Shown piece by piece: positions 38,391 to 49,127 of a DNA stretch of 64,000 nucleotides. Source of the DNA: JAISFI01 sp031553775. Its GTDB lineage: Bacteria; Bacteroidota; Bacteroidia; Bacteroidales; Azobacteroidaceae. The notes below the pieces were generated by a model. That model was not told where the DNA came from, searched no databases, and saw nothing but the letters and a program-made list of their open reading frames with translations. A program made the position numbers and the translations under genes. The stretch spans positions 11,602-75,601 of the forward strand of contig JAVBLA010000014.1 of the NCBI GenBank assembly GCA_031553775.1, written 5' to 3'. How positions within the stretch are numbered: the stretch's first letter is position 1; each line of letters starts with the position of its first letter.

Positions 38391-41300
38391 TTATTTACGA
38401 ATAATCATTTTGTTCATTCCGGAATACCGGACCTTATTATTGCTAATTGCGGATATAACATAAAAATAAACCCCGTTGTTTACAGACTTACTATCCCAAT
38501 GTATTTCTGCCAAACCATTTTCAGGCATTAAAGAACGAAGCGAGCTATCAATCAACCTTCCCGAGCAATCATATATGCTTAAAATCGCTTCGGTTACATC
38601 TTCAGGAACAACACATCGAATAGCTGTAGTCTGGCGCACCGGGTTCGGATAATTACCTATCACATAAAAATCAGACGCAGCGATCACCGGCATACCGAGC
38701 GGTGTCCGGTCTTCTTTTCCATATACGGCAAACTCCAGGATACGGGTAGTATTCCCGTTTTGTTCGCCTTTGTTGATTTGCAGGCGGACGCGGCTGGCAG
38801 TGAACGGGCTGACATTCCGGATCAGTTTATTCGTCGTATTACTTTCCACTACATCCACATCGACCCATTGTCCTTCCTCATACTTTTGCAGACGACATGC
38901 CGATGTTATATAATTGAAACTCTCCGTTCCTGCATTCATGATAAACCAACGGCAAATCTCAACCGGAGATTCAAAAGCAAGTTCCAGCCAGGGAGTACTG
39001 TTATTTGTGACACACCATTTGGTATTCAGATCATTATCTATTGCTTTATCCGGTCCTTCCGCACTTCCATTCTGGTGAGAAGCACTTACTGTTTTGGGTA
39101 TGAATTTTTTACTACAATCTCCCGGAATAAGTTCAACGCTTTTTTCAGGAAGGGAAACAATCACAGAAGCAGGAACGATATCGTCATTCTCATTATCCGA
39201 CAAAGATATAGCAAAGACATAAATATCCCTGTTATTGGGTAGGTCCAGTGTAGATACGATTCCGTCTACAGAAATGCAATATTTATACATATACATAAAA
39301 TTGTACGAATCGTTTTTCGTATCGCTTACATTGTGTCTGTGGGTAGCTGTAAACGCCACATTCTCGCGACGGTATTCCGTTCCCATGTTATATTCCGATT
39401 CCCAGACTCCTACATTTCCGGCATAATAGGGGATCGAAAAAGAATGGCTGACTCCATCGACTACAAAATCGGCCTGAGAACCGGCTTCATTCTTGCTGGC
39501 AGCTAAAATGTAGATCTTTTTCACTCCGGAAACAGATGGGAGGGTAAGCGACCGGCCATCACAAGCTATCGCATTCCGGGCTCCATTGCTTCTGCTTCCG
39601 ATCGTAAAATCGATTCCATCTGAAGAAATCACATCTGACAACAATTCTGCCGGATAGGCATATTTCACTCCCGATGTAGCATCATTCTTGCGGGATTCGG
39701 GACTCATCACATCTATATTATAACTTAATTCCAATTTAACGGACAACGGCAGAGCGGCACTAATAGCCGGTTCCGGTTCTACCAATTTAACGGCAAAGGT
39801 TTTAGGTTGGAATTTGCCTATATCGAATGATAAAACATTACCGTTAAAGGTAGCTGTTCCAACAGATTCTTCAATACCGTTGACTTCGCGGGCCGACATA
39901 ATCTGAGCCGGGAAGGAGATATTCACTCCAGTTTGCGCATTTCCTGTCAACTCATAAACGCGGACAATTATTTCATCAGACTCTTCGGCTTTTTTAAGCG
40001 CTTTGACCGATACCTTATTGGTATTCAAAGACAAAAATCCGGCCGATTTATCCAAACTTCCTTCATGTTTTGGTGCCTGGAAAGCGAATAAAGGCTGGTT
40101 CAGGCGGGAAGCCTCCCAGGGAGTCGATTCGTTCCAGGAATTCAAGTGCCGGTAAAACGAATAAGTAAATTGATGCAGACCCAAATCCTGGTCTTTATGG
40201 TAAGTATAATTGCTACTTACGGAAGGGGTATGAATCAACGTCAGACGCAGTATATTATTACTTGGCTTATCCCAACCATATTTACAATCGTTCAGGATAG
40301 AGACACCGAAAGTTCCGTCCTGATGCGTTTGATCTGCCCACTGGTGACCGGCAACTTCGTATAAATTGGAAGCGTTAGTTCCCCGTTCTATGGCTCCGAT
40401 CGACAAATCATAAGTCGTCTTCGGATTCGTGGCCCTCATAGGGAAAATAGCCTTGAGCATAGTCCCACGGGTTTGCCAGTTCACTTCATTAACAAAATCA
40501 ATTCTATCACTGATCGCACTGTCTGTCAAACGGATATATTGTACAAAATCAGAGCCGTTTTTACTGCGGGTAATCCGGAGGCTGACGCGCAACGGGCCGT
40601 TTTCTGCAATTGAAATACTGATATTATCATCCACATAATCCGTAGGATTGGCATTCACATCATTCCACATGATTTCCCATGCAGGGAATGACGTGGAACG
40701 ATCATTGAACATCGCCAAACGGATAGAACCCGACAATAATTCTTTACTTTGTTTTTTATCATAAATAGAAGCTACATCGCCCCTGTTGTTTATCCCGATC
40801 TGATAAGAGTCGTTTTCCAACAGATTATCGGTAATTTGTAAAGAAGATGTCAGATCTGCAGTTTCGTTCAGGCGGATCTCATAAACGGCATATCCCAGAG
40901 AGGGAACGATGGCCTTGAATATGAATGATAATTTTCCGGTTCCGGAATCATACCCCAACACCTGAGCCGGGGTTTCAAGTCCTGAAGCATCCAGCACTCT
41001 GATCCCTTCAGGTTTAGAAGGAACAGCAACCGAACATTCTACAATATCGGTACGGTTAATGGATAAGGGATTGTAAACAATTACGGGTATTCCATCCATC
41101 CGTGTATCTATCTTTCGGCTGATGGATCCGGCCGCCTGAAGCAATGTTTTAGAAAGATTGGTATTCACTAATACTTCATCGTTGTACGAAAAATTATAGG
41201 CATTGGGAATCGAGGTACCCGTCAGGTCGTCATGAAACTGATGCCAGAGAAGGCGGGTCCACGAATCACGGATGATATCCGATGAATAAGACAACCCTCC

Positions 41301-42338
41301 CAGCCAATCAGCCCATACCGATGTTTTTTCAGTTGCATCGGCCAGCAATTCATTTTTCCGGTTCCAGTATTTCATAATTGCCTGGGAAGTATAACAACCC
41401 ACACCATGAGTAGACATCGGCAATTCATTATCCCACACAAAATATTTGCTGTTACGGTTTTGAGCCAAATATTGGAATATTTCGTCCGGAGTTGCCATTT
41501 TCACAGTGACGGGACCATTTGAATCCATGCTTTTCTGGAGCCAGTAGGGGGTATTTTCAGTACTTGAGCTGTTATTATCCTGTAAACCGCCGCCGCGGTC
41601 GCCCCGGGGACCTACATAACGGAACGCTGCATAAACCCCATATTTGGAATACAGGGAATTAATGGTATTGAGCATATCCGTATCGTTCGACATATCTTTA
41701 TTATACTTTTCATGTTCATCGTAAGGTTCACCTTTAAATATAGCGTAAATTTCCGAGCCATCCACTCCCTTCCAGACACCGAAAGGCGCCAGGCTGTTGT
41801 AATCATAAGCAGATCCCCAGGCTAATTTAGCCGTATGAAAACCGGTTCCTCCACAATGTTTCACTAAAGTAGGCAGGGAATAAGGAAATCCGAAACAGTC
41901 GGGAAGCATCATGTCGCTTCCGCCCTTTCTTCCGAACTCTTTTTTATAATAGGTCTGCCCATACAGGAAATTCCGGATGATAGATTCGGCAGAAGGAACC
42001 ATCACATCGTTGGCATTGATACTTCCTCCACTGATATTCCAGCGTCCGCTGGCTATATATGTTTTTAATTTTTCATATTCGGTGGGATAATATTCTTTCA
42101 TCCACATGTAATGTATAGCCGATTCAAAGTTAAACTGAAATTTCGAATACTTTTCGAACAAAGAAAAGTTCTGGTTCATGGTATTCAGTATATATTGGTC
42201 GATGGTTGTTTTCACATCCCAGTTCCATTGAGTATCCAAATGAGAATCAGATAAAAAAAAGAGGTTCTTCTCCTGGGAGTGAACCAGAATAAACTGACAA
42301 AGGCAAAAAACAAATACAAGGATTTTTTTCCGCATCAT
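38391..42338 (-). CDS. GH38 alpha-mannosidase with discoidin domain and T9SS tail
   Basis: This 1315-residue protein has a signal peptide (about 1-21) and a GH38 domain from about 22. The zinc site shows in SDSHLDTQW (His33, Asp35), the catalytic Asp in LPDCFGF near residue 146, and a later conserved HQFHDDLTGTS segment. GH38 enzymes remove alpha-mannose with retention. The C-terminal half carries the GH38 beta-domains, an F5/8 type C domain (about 1083-1213) and a T9SS tail (GNYPNPVRQTTAIRC, then NNGVYFYVISA). Most GH38 proteins of Bacteroidetes are shorter and lack T9SS tails, so this one is unusually large and probably acts outside the cell. It is first in the minus-strand block and precedes the sensor gene. 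An ATG one codon later (42335) is equally possible. Confidence 0.93.
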   Translation of the reverse strand: MMRKKILVFVFCLCQFILVHSQEKNLFFLSDSHLDTQWNWDVKTTIDQYILNTMNQNFSLFEKYSKFQFNFESAIHYMWMKEYYPTEYEKLKTYIASGRWNISGGSINANDVMVPSAESIIRNFLYGQTYYKKEFGRKGGSDMMLPDCFGFPYSLPTLVKHCGGTGFHTAKLAWGSAYDYNSLAPFGVWKGVDGSEIYAIFKGEPYDEHEKYNKDMSNDTDMLNTINSLYSKYGVYAAFRYVGPRGDRGGGLQDNNSSSTENTPYWLQKSMDSNGPVTVKMATPDEIFQYLAQNRNSKYFVWDNELPMSTHGVGCYTSQAIMKYWNRKNELLADATEKTSVWADWLGGLSYSSDIIRDSWTRLLWHQFHDDLTGTSIPNAYNFSYNDEVLVNTNLSKTLLQAAGSISRKIDTRMDGIPVIVYNPLSINRTDIVECSVAVPSKPEGIRVLDASGLETPAQVLGYDSGTGKLSFIFKAIVPSLGYAVYEIRLNETADLTSSLQITDNLLENDSYQIGINNRGDVASIYDKKQSKELLSGSIRLAMFNDRSTSFPAWEIMWNDVNANPTDYVDDNISISIAENGPLRVSLRITRSKNGSDFVQYIRLTDSAISDRIDFVNEVNWQTRGTMLKAIFPMRATNPKTTYDLSIGAIERGTNASNLYEVAGHQWADQTHQDGTFGVSILNDCKYGWDKPSNNILRLTLIHTPSVSSNYTYHKDQDLGLHQFTYSFYRHLNSWNESTPWEASRLNQPLFAFQAPKHEGSLDKSAGFLSLNTNKVSVKALKKAEESDEIIVRVYELTGNAQTGVNISFPAQIMSAREVNGIEESVGTATFNGNVLSFDIGKFQPKTFAVKLVEPEPAISAALPLSVKLELSYNIDVMSPESRKNDATSGVKYAYPAELLSDVISSDGIDFTIGSRSNGARNAIACDGRSLTLPSVSGVKKIYILAASKNEAGSQADFVVDGVSHSFSIPYYAGNVGVWESEYNMGTEYRRENVAFTATHRHNVSDTKNDSYNFMYMYKYCISVDGIVSTLDLPNNRDIYVFAISLSDNENDDIVPASVIVSLPEKSVELIPGDCSKKFIPKTVSASHQNGSAEGPDKAIDNDLNTKWCVTNNSTPWLELAFESPVEICRWFIMNAGTESFNYITSACRLQKYEEGQWVDVDVVESNTTNKLIRNVSPFTASRVRLQINKGEQNGNTTRILEFAVYGKEDRTPLGMPVIAASDFYVIGNYPNPVRQTTAIRCVVPEDVTEAILSIYDCSGRLIDSSLRSLMPENGLAEIHWDSKSVNNGVYFYVISAISNNKVRYSGMNKMIIRK

Positions 42339-42388
42339 GGTATTATTTTAGTTAATCATTAATCAATAAAAAATCGCATGAAAGTAAT

Positions 42389-42397
42389 AAAAGGGAC
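42389..42397 (-). promoter_or_regulatory. Candidate operator upstream of GH38
   Basis: GTCCCTTTT on the minus strand, preceded by TATTGT and an eight-base spacer. The same composite occurs once ahead of each of four genes in this locus, oriented towards each gene. The binding protein is unknown; the hybrid sensor is the natural candidate. Confidence 0.5.
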
Positions 42398-42457
42398 TTA
42401 TTTATACAATAGGAAAATCGGGATCTGTCCAAATTAAAGACTAATTAGGCAAAACAG

Positions 42458-42466
42458 GTCCCTTTT
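42458..42466 (+). promoter_or_regulatory. Candidate operator upstream of GH2
   Basis: GTCCCTTTT, preceded by ATTAGG and an eight-base spacer, faces the GH2 gene. With the opposite copy at 42389 it forms a perfect 9-bp inverted pair across the divergent intergenic region. Confidence 0.5.
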
Positions 42467-42515
42467 TTAATACTTTTCTGTCCGGAATAGAATATCAGGG
42501 CTCATTCTTTTTACG

Positions 42516-42523
42516 TAATTTTG
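42516..42523 (+). promoter_or_regulatory. Bacteroidetes-type -7 element ahead of GH2
   Basis: TAATTTTG matches the TAnnTTTG consensus of Bacteroidetes sigma-ABfr promoters exactly and lies 24 bases before the GH2 start. No clear TTTG -33 element is seen, which fits an activator-dependent promoter. Confidence 0.5.
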
Positions 42524-42547
42524 TCCAAATACTTTTAATAAAATATC

Positions 42548-45500
42548 ATGAAAAGAAATTTTCTGTTTGCCGTTGGCATTTGGATGATTATTACCGGCAT
42601 CAACACGCAGGTAATTGCACAAACATTCCCTATTATACTGGAAGCCGAAAATGCGACTATTACAGGCAGCGGACCTGTAGTCAGTACCAATAGCAGTTGG
42701 CCTGCAGGAGAAAAATATGTAGAAAATATCAGGTATGGCTCTTCTCTCCAATATACTAATGTACAAATAAATAAAACCGGAGTGTATAAATTCGAAATCC
42801 GGTACCTTACAGGAGATACCAACCGGCCCATGAGTGTAACGGTAAACAATTATGATCCGGTAACGGTAAATTTCACGGAGACAACAGCCTCCTGGAACAA
42901 TCCTCCGACTAAAACAGCTGTCGTTTACCTTCATTTTGACAAAGGGGCCAATAAGATCACAATTAAACCCCTCAAAGATTACGGTCCGAACATAGACAAG
43001 TTCGTGATCAATCTTTCGGATCTGGCAGTAGAAGAGAATGTATATCCTTCCGATTTTACAGATGAAGCAGACATTACCGTGTCTGATCCGAATGAAACTT
43101 CGGTGTATGTATCCGATAATAATTACAATACGGTCTATACGGTAATTGGAAAAACATCAGCAACCGTTACGGTCGACTGCAAACGTCCTCTTCTCCTGAC
43201 AGGATATCTGTTATCTGCAGGTAAAAATAATACAGAAGACGTAACAAGTTGGATATTGGAATCTTCCACAGATAAACAACAATGGAGTACCGTCACATCT
43301 ACTTCCATTGTAGCAAACACTTATTCTTCCACATTCCATATAACGCGCAATACAACAAACGCAGAAGCCTCTGCAGCTCGTTATTACAAGCTGACCGCAT
43401 ACGGAAAAACCGATACAAGAATCGGTGAGCTGCAATTATTCGGCATTCCTTTCTCTTCTGACGGAAAAACTTTTTCACCGGATCTGATGTCACAAGTCAA
43501 CATAAATACAAATACCGGCGCACGACCGGAAGGATCGGAAGGAAACTCCTTTATCCATTTGTTTGACCGGGAAATTTCTACAAAGTATTACGGACAATCT
43601 TCATCAACATTCATGGTTACGGCAGAAAACGATTATCCTAAATCATTGGAATACTACACATTGACATCTTGTGCAGACTCTCCTGACAGAGACCCGAAAT
43701 CATGGATGGTGGAAGGATATAGCGATGGTGCCTGGGAAACAGTCCACCAGGTACAGGATTTCGTATTTCCTTGTCGTCTGGCGGAAATGAAATTCACTAT
43801 AAATAATCCCAAAAGCTATGGCTACCAGGCCTTTCGTTTAAGGATGAAAGCGACAAACGGAAGTTCCAATTTCCAACTTTTGCAATGGCAGTTATCCGGA
43901 AAAGATAAAGAACCGGGTATCACCTCCAAGCTTCACTGGAGCAAGAAAAAATCGTCGATTACCACGCCCTGGTACGATACTATCGACCCTGATAATGTTC
44001 TTCCGGAATATCCCCGTCCGCAAATGGTTCGTAACAATTGGTTGAACCTGAATGGCATCTGGGATTTCACAGAAAGTATCGGAATGGGAAGATACCGCTA
44101 CAACCAGGTCTTCGACAGGGAAGTATTGGTTCCGTTTCCTATTGAGTCGGCGCTGTCCGGACTGATGCTGGCCGACCACCAGGAACGCCCCAACAAAACC
44201 TATCTGTACAGAAAATATTTTACAGTCCCGGCTACAATGAAAGACCAGAGGGTACTGCTTCATTTCGGAGCCGTCGACTGGAAATGCGAAGTATATGTAA
44301 ACGGGCAGACAGTAGGTTCTCATGAAGGCGGATACGATCCCTTCAGCTTTGATATTACTTCCGCCCTGATTCCGGATAAAGAACAGGAAATCCAGGTGCA
44401 GTTCACCGACCCGGGTGATGCAGGGGGACAACCCGTCGGAAAACAAAAAATCAATTTCGGGGGCATTTTTTATACTCCTTCTTCAGGAATATGGCAAACC
44501 GTATGGATTGAAGGAGTCAATAACCAATATATCAAGGACTTTATCATCACCCCAAATGTAGACAAAAGCCAGGTAACTCTGAATGTAAAAGGAGAAAACG
44601 CGGAAAACGCCTTGCTAACAGTACGCATCTATGACAAGGGAAATCAAGTGGCAGAAACAGAAGGAGGATTAAACAGCAACATCAATCTGACAATTTCTAA
44701 TCCTAAACTCTGGAGTCCGGATTCTCCGTTCCTGTACGATGTGGAATTAGAACTAAAAGTTGCCGGACAAACTGCCGACCTGGTCAAAAGCTATTTCGGC
44801 ATGCGGAAAGTCAGCCTGGGAGTAGTAGACGGGAAAGCCTGCTTCATGCTGAATAATCAGCCTGTATTCATGCAAGGACCACTGGACCAGGGTTTTTGGC
44901 CCGACGGACTGCATACAGCTCCAAGCGATGAAGCTCTGATATACGATATCGAGCAAACCAAATCATTCGGGTTCAATATGACCCGTAAGCACATCAAAAT
45001 AGAACCTGCGCGGTGGTACTACCATTGTGACCGCCTGGGACTGATGGTCTGGCAGGATATGGTCAATGCCGGGTCTGACCAGAACCTCCTGGGTGACGAT
45101 AACTGGGTGAAAAGCAATTTTATCCGGGAAGCCCAACTGGTTGTCGATAACCTGAAAAATTACCCGAGCATCGTTTCATGGGTAGTATTCAATGAAGGAT
45201 TCGGACAGTATGCAAGTTCCGATGCACATACTCGCAATGCATACAATGCCGTACGCAACCTCGACCAGACACGGATCATTAATTCCGCCAGCGGATGGGT
45301 GATCTTTAACGATATCGGCCAGGTAGCCGATATGCACAGCTACCCGAGACCAGGCATGTTCTCCAATCCCGTTTCCAACCGGATATCTGTATGCGGAGAA
45401 TACGGAGGTATCACTCTGGTAGTCAAAGATCATGTGTGGAAAAACAGCGGAATGGTCTACGTTTCGGTAGAGAACGGAGAAGAACTGAAAAAACTGTTTA

Positions 45501-46429
45501 ACAGTTTCCAGGATTTGTTGATGCCTTTAAAAGCCGATGGCTTAGGAGCTGCAGTATATACCCAATTAACCGATCTGGAAGAAGAAGTAAACGGATTGAT
45601 CACCTACGATCGAAAAGCAGTAAAAGTGAACCAAACACAAAAAGATGCCATCAAAAAAACAATAAAACATGTCATCAACAATTCCGCAACAGAACTGGTA
45701 CCCACTGCTTTGAGGGCCAAAAGCACATCCTGGAAATACACGACTTCCACTCCTGCTTCCAACTGGACCGAACTCGGATTCGGCGACGGAGGTTGGACAT
45801 CAGGCATCAGCGGATTCGGCGCAGGAGGTCCCCCGAATACCAACTACGACAACAAATCAACTATTAATACCACCTGGAATACTCCAACCATCTATTTACG
45901 CAAAACATTCCGGACAGGAGATATCAGCAACGAACAACGAAACAATCTCCGCTTAACCATTTATTATGATGAAGATTGCGAAGTATATCTCAACGGAGTC
46001 CTGGCTTTTAGCGCAACAGGTTATATCTCTAATTATACTACGGTAGATGTTTCTCCGGAAGCCAAAGCCGCTCTCCGGGAAAACGGCAACAATGTGATTG
46101 CCATCAAATGTAAACAAACTTCAGGTGGACAATATATCGATGCCGGACTCTTTATGGAACATTCCACAGGAAACAATACAAACCTGGTTTTCCGGGATTA
46201 CGACAAATGCCCGGTTTGGATCTATCCCAATCCAAGCAATGGAGATTGTTTTGTCAAAGGAAATGATACCCAATCCATTAAAACAGTCAGCATTTTTGAT
46301 TTATCCGGCCGGAAGAAAAAAGTATTTCATACCAATCAATTCAATGTAAACGATCTGGATAAGGGGATTTATCTTGTTGAGGTTTTAACTGATATATCCT
46401 CTTACCCTTTGAAGTTAATTAAGAATTAA
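42548..46429 (+). CDS. GH2 beta-glycosidase with CBM and discoidin modules and a T9SS tail
   Basis: This 1293-residue protein has a signal peptide (1-24), a CBM6/35-like domain (FPIILEAENATITGS, about 25-155), and two F5/8 type C domains (about 165-300 and 315-455). The GH2 sandwich (about 485-660), Ig-like domain and TIM barrel (about 770-1050) follow, with the acid/base Glu in VVFNEGFGQ near 882 and the nucleophile Glu in CGEYGG near 951. A lectin-like sandwich (about 1065-1210) and a T9SS tail (IYPNPSNGDCF, KGIYLVEVL) close the protein. GH2 covers beta-galactosidases, beta-mannosidases and beta-glucuronidases; the sequence does not decide which. It is the first plus-strand gene and is divergent from GH38. 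The N-terminal 455 residues resemble those of the GH3 protein. Confidence 0.92.
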   Translation: MKRNFLFAVGIWMIITGINTQVIAQTFPIILEAENATITGSGPVVSTNSSWPAGEKYVENIRYGSSLQYTNVQINKTGVYKFEIRYLTGDTNRPMSVTVNNYDPVTVNFTETTASWNNPPTKTAVVYLHFDKGANKITIKPLKDYGPNIDKFVINLSDLAVEENVYPSDFTDEADITVSDPNETSVYVSDNNYNTVYTVIGKTSATVTVDCKRPLLLTGYLLSAGKNNTEDVTSWILESSTDKQQWSTVTSTSIVANTYSSTFHITRNTTNAEASAARYYKLTAYGKTDTRIGELQLFGIPFSSDGKTFSPDLMSQVNINTNTGARPEGSEGNSFIHLFDREISTKYYGQSSSTFMVTAENDYPKSLEYYTLTSCADSPDRDPKSWMVEGYSDGAWETVHQVQDFVFPCRLAEMKFTINNPKSYGYQAFRLRMKATNGSSNFQLLQWQLSGKDKEPGITSKLHWSKKKSSITTPWYDTIDPDNVLPEYPRPQMVRNNWLNLNGIWDFTESIGMGRYRYNQVFDREVLVPFPIESALSGLMLADHQERPNKTYLYRKYFTVPATMKDQRVLLHFGAVDWKCEVYVNGQTVGSHEGGYDPFSFDITSALIPDKEQEIQVQFTDPGDAGGQPVGKQKINFGGIFYTPSSGIWQTVWIEGVNNQYIKDFIITPNVDKSQVTLNVKGENAENALLTVRIYDKGNQVAETEGGLNSNINLTISNPKLWSPDSPFLYDVELELKVAGQTADLVKSYFGMRKVSLGVVDGKACFMLNNQPVFMQGPLDQGFWPDGLHTAPSDEALIYDIEQTKSFGFNMTRKHIKIEPARWYYHCDRLGLMVWQDMVNAGSDQNLLGDDNWVKSNFIREAQLVVDNLKNYPSIVSWVVFNEGFGQYASSDAHTRNAYNAVRNLDQTRIINSASGWVIFNDIGQVADMHSYPRPGMFSNPVSNRISVCGEYGGITLVVKDHVWKNSGMVYVSVENGEELKKLFNSFQDLLMPLKADGLGAAVYTQLTDLEEEVNGLITYDRKAVKVNQTQKDAIKKTIKHVINNSATELVPTALRAKSTSWKYTTSTPASNWTELGFGDGGWTSGISGFGAGGPPNTNYDNKSTINTTWNTPTIYLRKTFRTGDISNEQRNNLRLTIYYDEDCEVYLNGVLAFSATGYISNYTTVDVSPEAKAALRENGNNVIAIKCKQTSGGQYIDAGLFMEHSTGNNTNLVFRDYDKCPVWIYPNPSNGDCFVKGNDTQSIKTVSIFDLSGRKKKVFHTNQFNVNDLDKGIYLVEVLTDISSYPLKLIKN

Positions 46430-46442
46430 GAGTTAATTCTTA
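46420..46442 (+). repeat. Hairpin over the GH2 stop codon
   Basis: Arms 46420-46429 and 46433-46442 pair perfectly over 10 bp around the loop GAG and cover the GH2 stop codon. It contains the TTAAGAGTTAA-like element also seen near 63701. Confidence 0.5.
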
Positions 46443-46448
46443 GTTTCC

Positions 46449-49079
46449 ATGAAAAGCACCAAACTACTACTCGTCCTGCTGCTTCCGGTATTGAGCTTCG
46501 GTCAAAACCGGCAATTGCAAATTACGGATTTGCAATGTGAACATTTGACTGATCCGATTGGAATAGACAGTCCTTCTCCTCGTTTTACCTGGACGATAAA
46601 TAATTCTGAAACCGGAATCCGGCAAACAGCATTCCGGTTGTTGGTAGCATCCGATTCTGCCGCGCTGTATAGAGGCAAGGCCGACATCTGGGATTCAGGA
46701 GAAATACATTCAGACCTGCAATTGGCAGTTGTAAAAGGGATTCATCTGATAAGTTTCAACCGTTATTACTGGCAGGTTATGATCCGGGATGAAAAAAGTA
46801 AAATTTACCAGTCCTCTCCTATTGCTTTTTTTGAAACTGCTATGATGAATCCTGATGATTGGGAAGGGAAATGGATCTCTGACGGGAAATCCATGCACTA
46901 TAAACCCGCACCCTGTTTCCGAAAGGAAATCAACATAATCAAAGAAATACAATCGGCCAAAGCGTATATTACAGCAGCCGGACTGTACGAACTGAGTATC
47001 AATGGAGTAAAAGCAGGAAATCAGATGCTCGATCCGATGTATACACGGTTCGACAGGAGAAACTTATATACTACATTAGATATAAGTTCCCAATTGAAAC
47101 CCGGAAGAAATGCAGTTGGGGTCTTATTAGGAAACGGATGGTATAATCACCAGTCGACCGCTGTCTGGCACTTCGACAAAGCACCCTGGAGAAACCGTCC
47201 CGGGTTTCTACTGAATATAAAAATCCATTACAAAGACGGATCGACAGATACCTTCGCTTCCGATGAAACCTGGAAAACCGCCGACAGTCCGGTTATTTTT
47301 AATAGCATCTATACTGCCGAGCATTATGATGCACGGAAAGAAATGCCGGGATGGAACAAACCCGGATATAACGACTCTACCTGGAAGAATGCTATATCCA
47401 TCAGTCCTCCTTCGGGACAAATCGCATCCCAACAATTATACCCTATCCGTGTAACCAACCGGCTGAAACCGGTAAAAACAGATAAGCAGAACGATAGTTG
47501 CTATGTATTCTCATTTCCCCGGAATATTGCCGGAATTACCAGTCTTACAATCAAAGGAAAAAAAGGAACCATTCTGGAAATCAAACATGGAGAACGATTA
47601 TATTCCAACGGACGGGTGGACCTGTCGAATATCGACTTACACTACCGTCCCACAGACAATTCGGATCCCTTTCAAACAGATATCTTCATCCTTAGCGGAA
47701 ACAATGACCGGTTTGCTCCCAAATTCAATTACAAAGGCTTTCAATATGTAGAAATCGGATCATCTGTTCCCATCGAGCTCACGGCAGACAATATCGAAGC
47801 TCTGGAAATGCATAGCGATGTTCCGCAAACCGGGTGGATACAATCATCGAATCCGGTACTAAACAAAATATGGGAAGCAGGAAACAGCTCGTATTTAGCT
47901 AACTTATTCGGCTATCCCACCGACTGCCCGCAGCGGGAGAAAAACGGATGGACCGGAGATGCTCATATCGCCGTACAAACCGGGCTTTACAGTTTCGATG
48001 CCATTACCGTTTACGAGAAATGGATGAATGATTTCCGGGATGAACAACAACCCAACGGAGTACTCCCAAGCATCGTCCCTACCTGGGGATGGGGATACGA
48101 CTGGGGAAATGGACCGGACTGGACAAGCACCGTCGCTATCATTCCGTGGGAAATTTACAATTTCTATGGAGACAAGCATCTGTTGAAAACCATGTATGAT
48201 AATATCAAATTATATGTAGATTATATCCATTCAATCAGCCCGAATGACACGACTAACTGGGGACTGGGAGATTGGGTTCCGGTAAAAACCGTCAGTTCCA
48301 AAACGCTTACATCTTCATTGTATTACTATGCAGATGTGACAATCCTGTCTAAAGCCGCCAAATTATTCGGAAAAACGGAAGATGCCCGTTCATACGCCCA
48401 ATTGGCAGAACAGATCAAAAATGCCATTAATAAACATTTCCTGGATCGGAATACAGGAATCTATTGCTCCGGCTCCCAAACCGAGTTGGCGGCTCCACTA
48501 TACTGGGGAATTGTCCCTGACGACCTGAAGAAAAAAGTCGCCCGTAATTTATACAACGAAGTCGTAAAAACCGGATTTCATATTGATACCGGTATTCTGG
48601 GCGCTAAAGCCCTGTTGCACGCACTTACCGAAAACGGATATGCCGATGCGGCATACAAAATCGCTTCCCAGGAAACTTATCCATCCTGGGGATATTGGAT
48701 CGTTAACGGAGCTACCACTTTTTACGAAAATTGGAGAACCGATGTTGCCGTCCACGATGCATCCCTGAACCATATCATGTTCGGAGATATCAACGCATGG
48801 ATGTACAAAGGTCTGGGAGGAATTTATCCGGATGAAAACAATCCCGGCTTCAAGCATATCATACTGAAACCAAACTTCCCGGAAGGATTGGATCAGTTTG
48901 AAGCTTCTCATCGTTCAAACTATGGCCTGATCACTTCAAAATGGAAAAAATCAGGAAAAGAAGTAACATATGAAGTAAGAATACCTGCCAACAGTTCTGC
49001 CACACTTTATCTACCCGGGCATAAAATCAAAAAACTATATGCAGGCAAACACACTTTCAAAACAATTAAAACTGACTAA
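46449..49079 (+). CDS. GH78 family alpha-L-rhamnosidase
   Basis: This 876-residue protein has a signal peptide ending near FGQ. The N-terminal Ig-like part (LQCEHLTDPIGIDSPSPRFTW) and the following sugar-binding sandwich (ISAAGLYELSINGVKAG-like, YTRFDRRNLYTTLDIS) precede a six-hairpin barrel with TDCPQREKNGWTGDAH, which matches the GH78 acid and Asp motif, and the late WTSTVAIIPWEIY and DASLNHIMFGD segments. GH78 removes terminal alpha-L-rhamnose. There is no T9SS tail or lipobox, so a periplasmic location is likely. It starts 19 bases after GH2 and is followed by GH127, forming a three-gene plus-strand operon. A rhamnosidase in a mannan locus suggests a substrate with rhamnose side groups; related activities are possible. 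Confidence 0.93.
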   Translation: MKSTKLLLVLLLPVLSFGQNRQLQITDLQCEHLTDPIGIDSPSPRFTWTINNSETGIRQTAFRLLVASDSAALYRGKADIWDSGEIHSDLQLAVVKGIHLISFNRYYWQVMIRDEKSKIYQSSPIAFFETAMMNPDDWEGKWISDGKSMHYKPAPCFRKEINIIKEIQSAKAYITAAGLYELSINGVKAGNQMLDPMYTRFDRRNLYTTLDISSQLKPGRNAVGVLLGNGWYNHQSTAVWHFDKAPWRNRPGFLLNIKIHYKDGSTDTFASDETWKTADSPVIFNSIYTAEHYDARKEMPGWNKPGYNDSTWKNAISISPPSGQIASQQLYPIRVTNRLKPVKTDKQNDSCYVFSFPRNIAGITSLTIKGKKGTILEIKHGERLYSNGRVDLSNIDLHYRPTDNSDPFQTDIFILSGNNDRFAPKFNYKGFQYVEIGSSVPIELTADNIEALEMHSDVPQTGWIQSSNPVLNKIWEAGNSSYLANLFGYPTDCPQREKNGWTGDAHIAVQTGLYSFDAITVYEKWMNDFRDEQQPNGVLPSIVPTWGWGYDWGNGPDWTSTVAIIPWEIYNFYGDKHLLKTMYDNIKLYVDYIHSISPNDTTNWGLGDWVPVKTVSSKTLTSSLYYYADVTILSKAAKLFGKTEDARSYAQLAEQIKNAINKHFLDRNTGIYCSGSQTELAAPLYWGIVPDDLKKKVARNLYNEVVKTGFHIDTGILGAKALLHALTENGYADAAYKIASQETYPSWGYWIVNGATTFYENWRTDVAVHDASLNHIMFGDINAWMYKGLGGIYPDENNPGFKHIILKPNFPEGLDQFEASHRSNYGLITSKWKKSGKEVTYEVRIPANSSATLYLPGHKIKKLYAGKHTFKTIKTD

Positions 49080-49127
49080 CAAATCATATCCATATAATTT
49101 TCATTTATTCACATCAATCTTTCTCAT

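Noticed and set aside
42467..42934. Antisense open frames opposite the GH2 start
   Set aside because: They lie wholly or mostly inside the GH2 gene, have no recognisable domain, and look like mirror frames of coding sequence.
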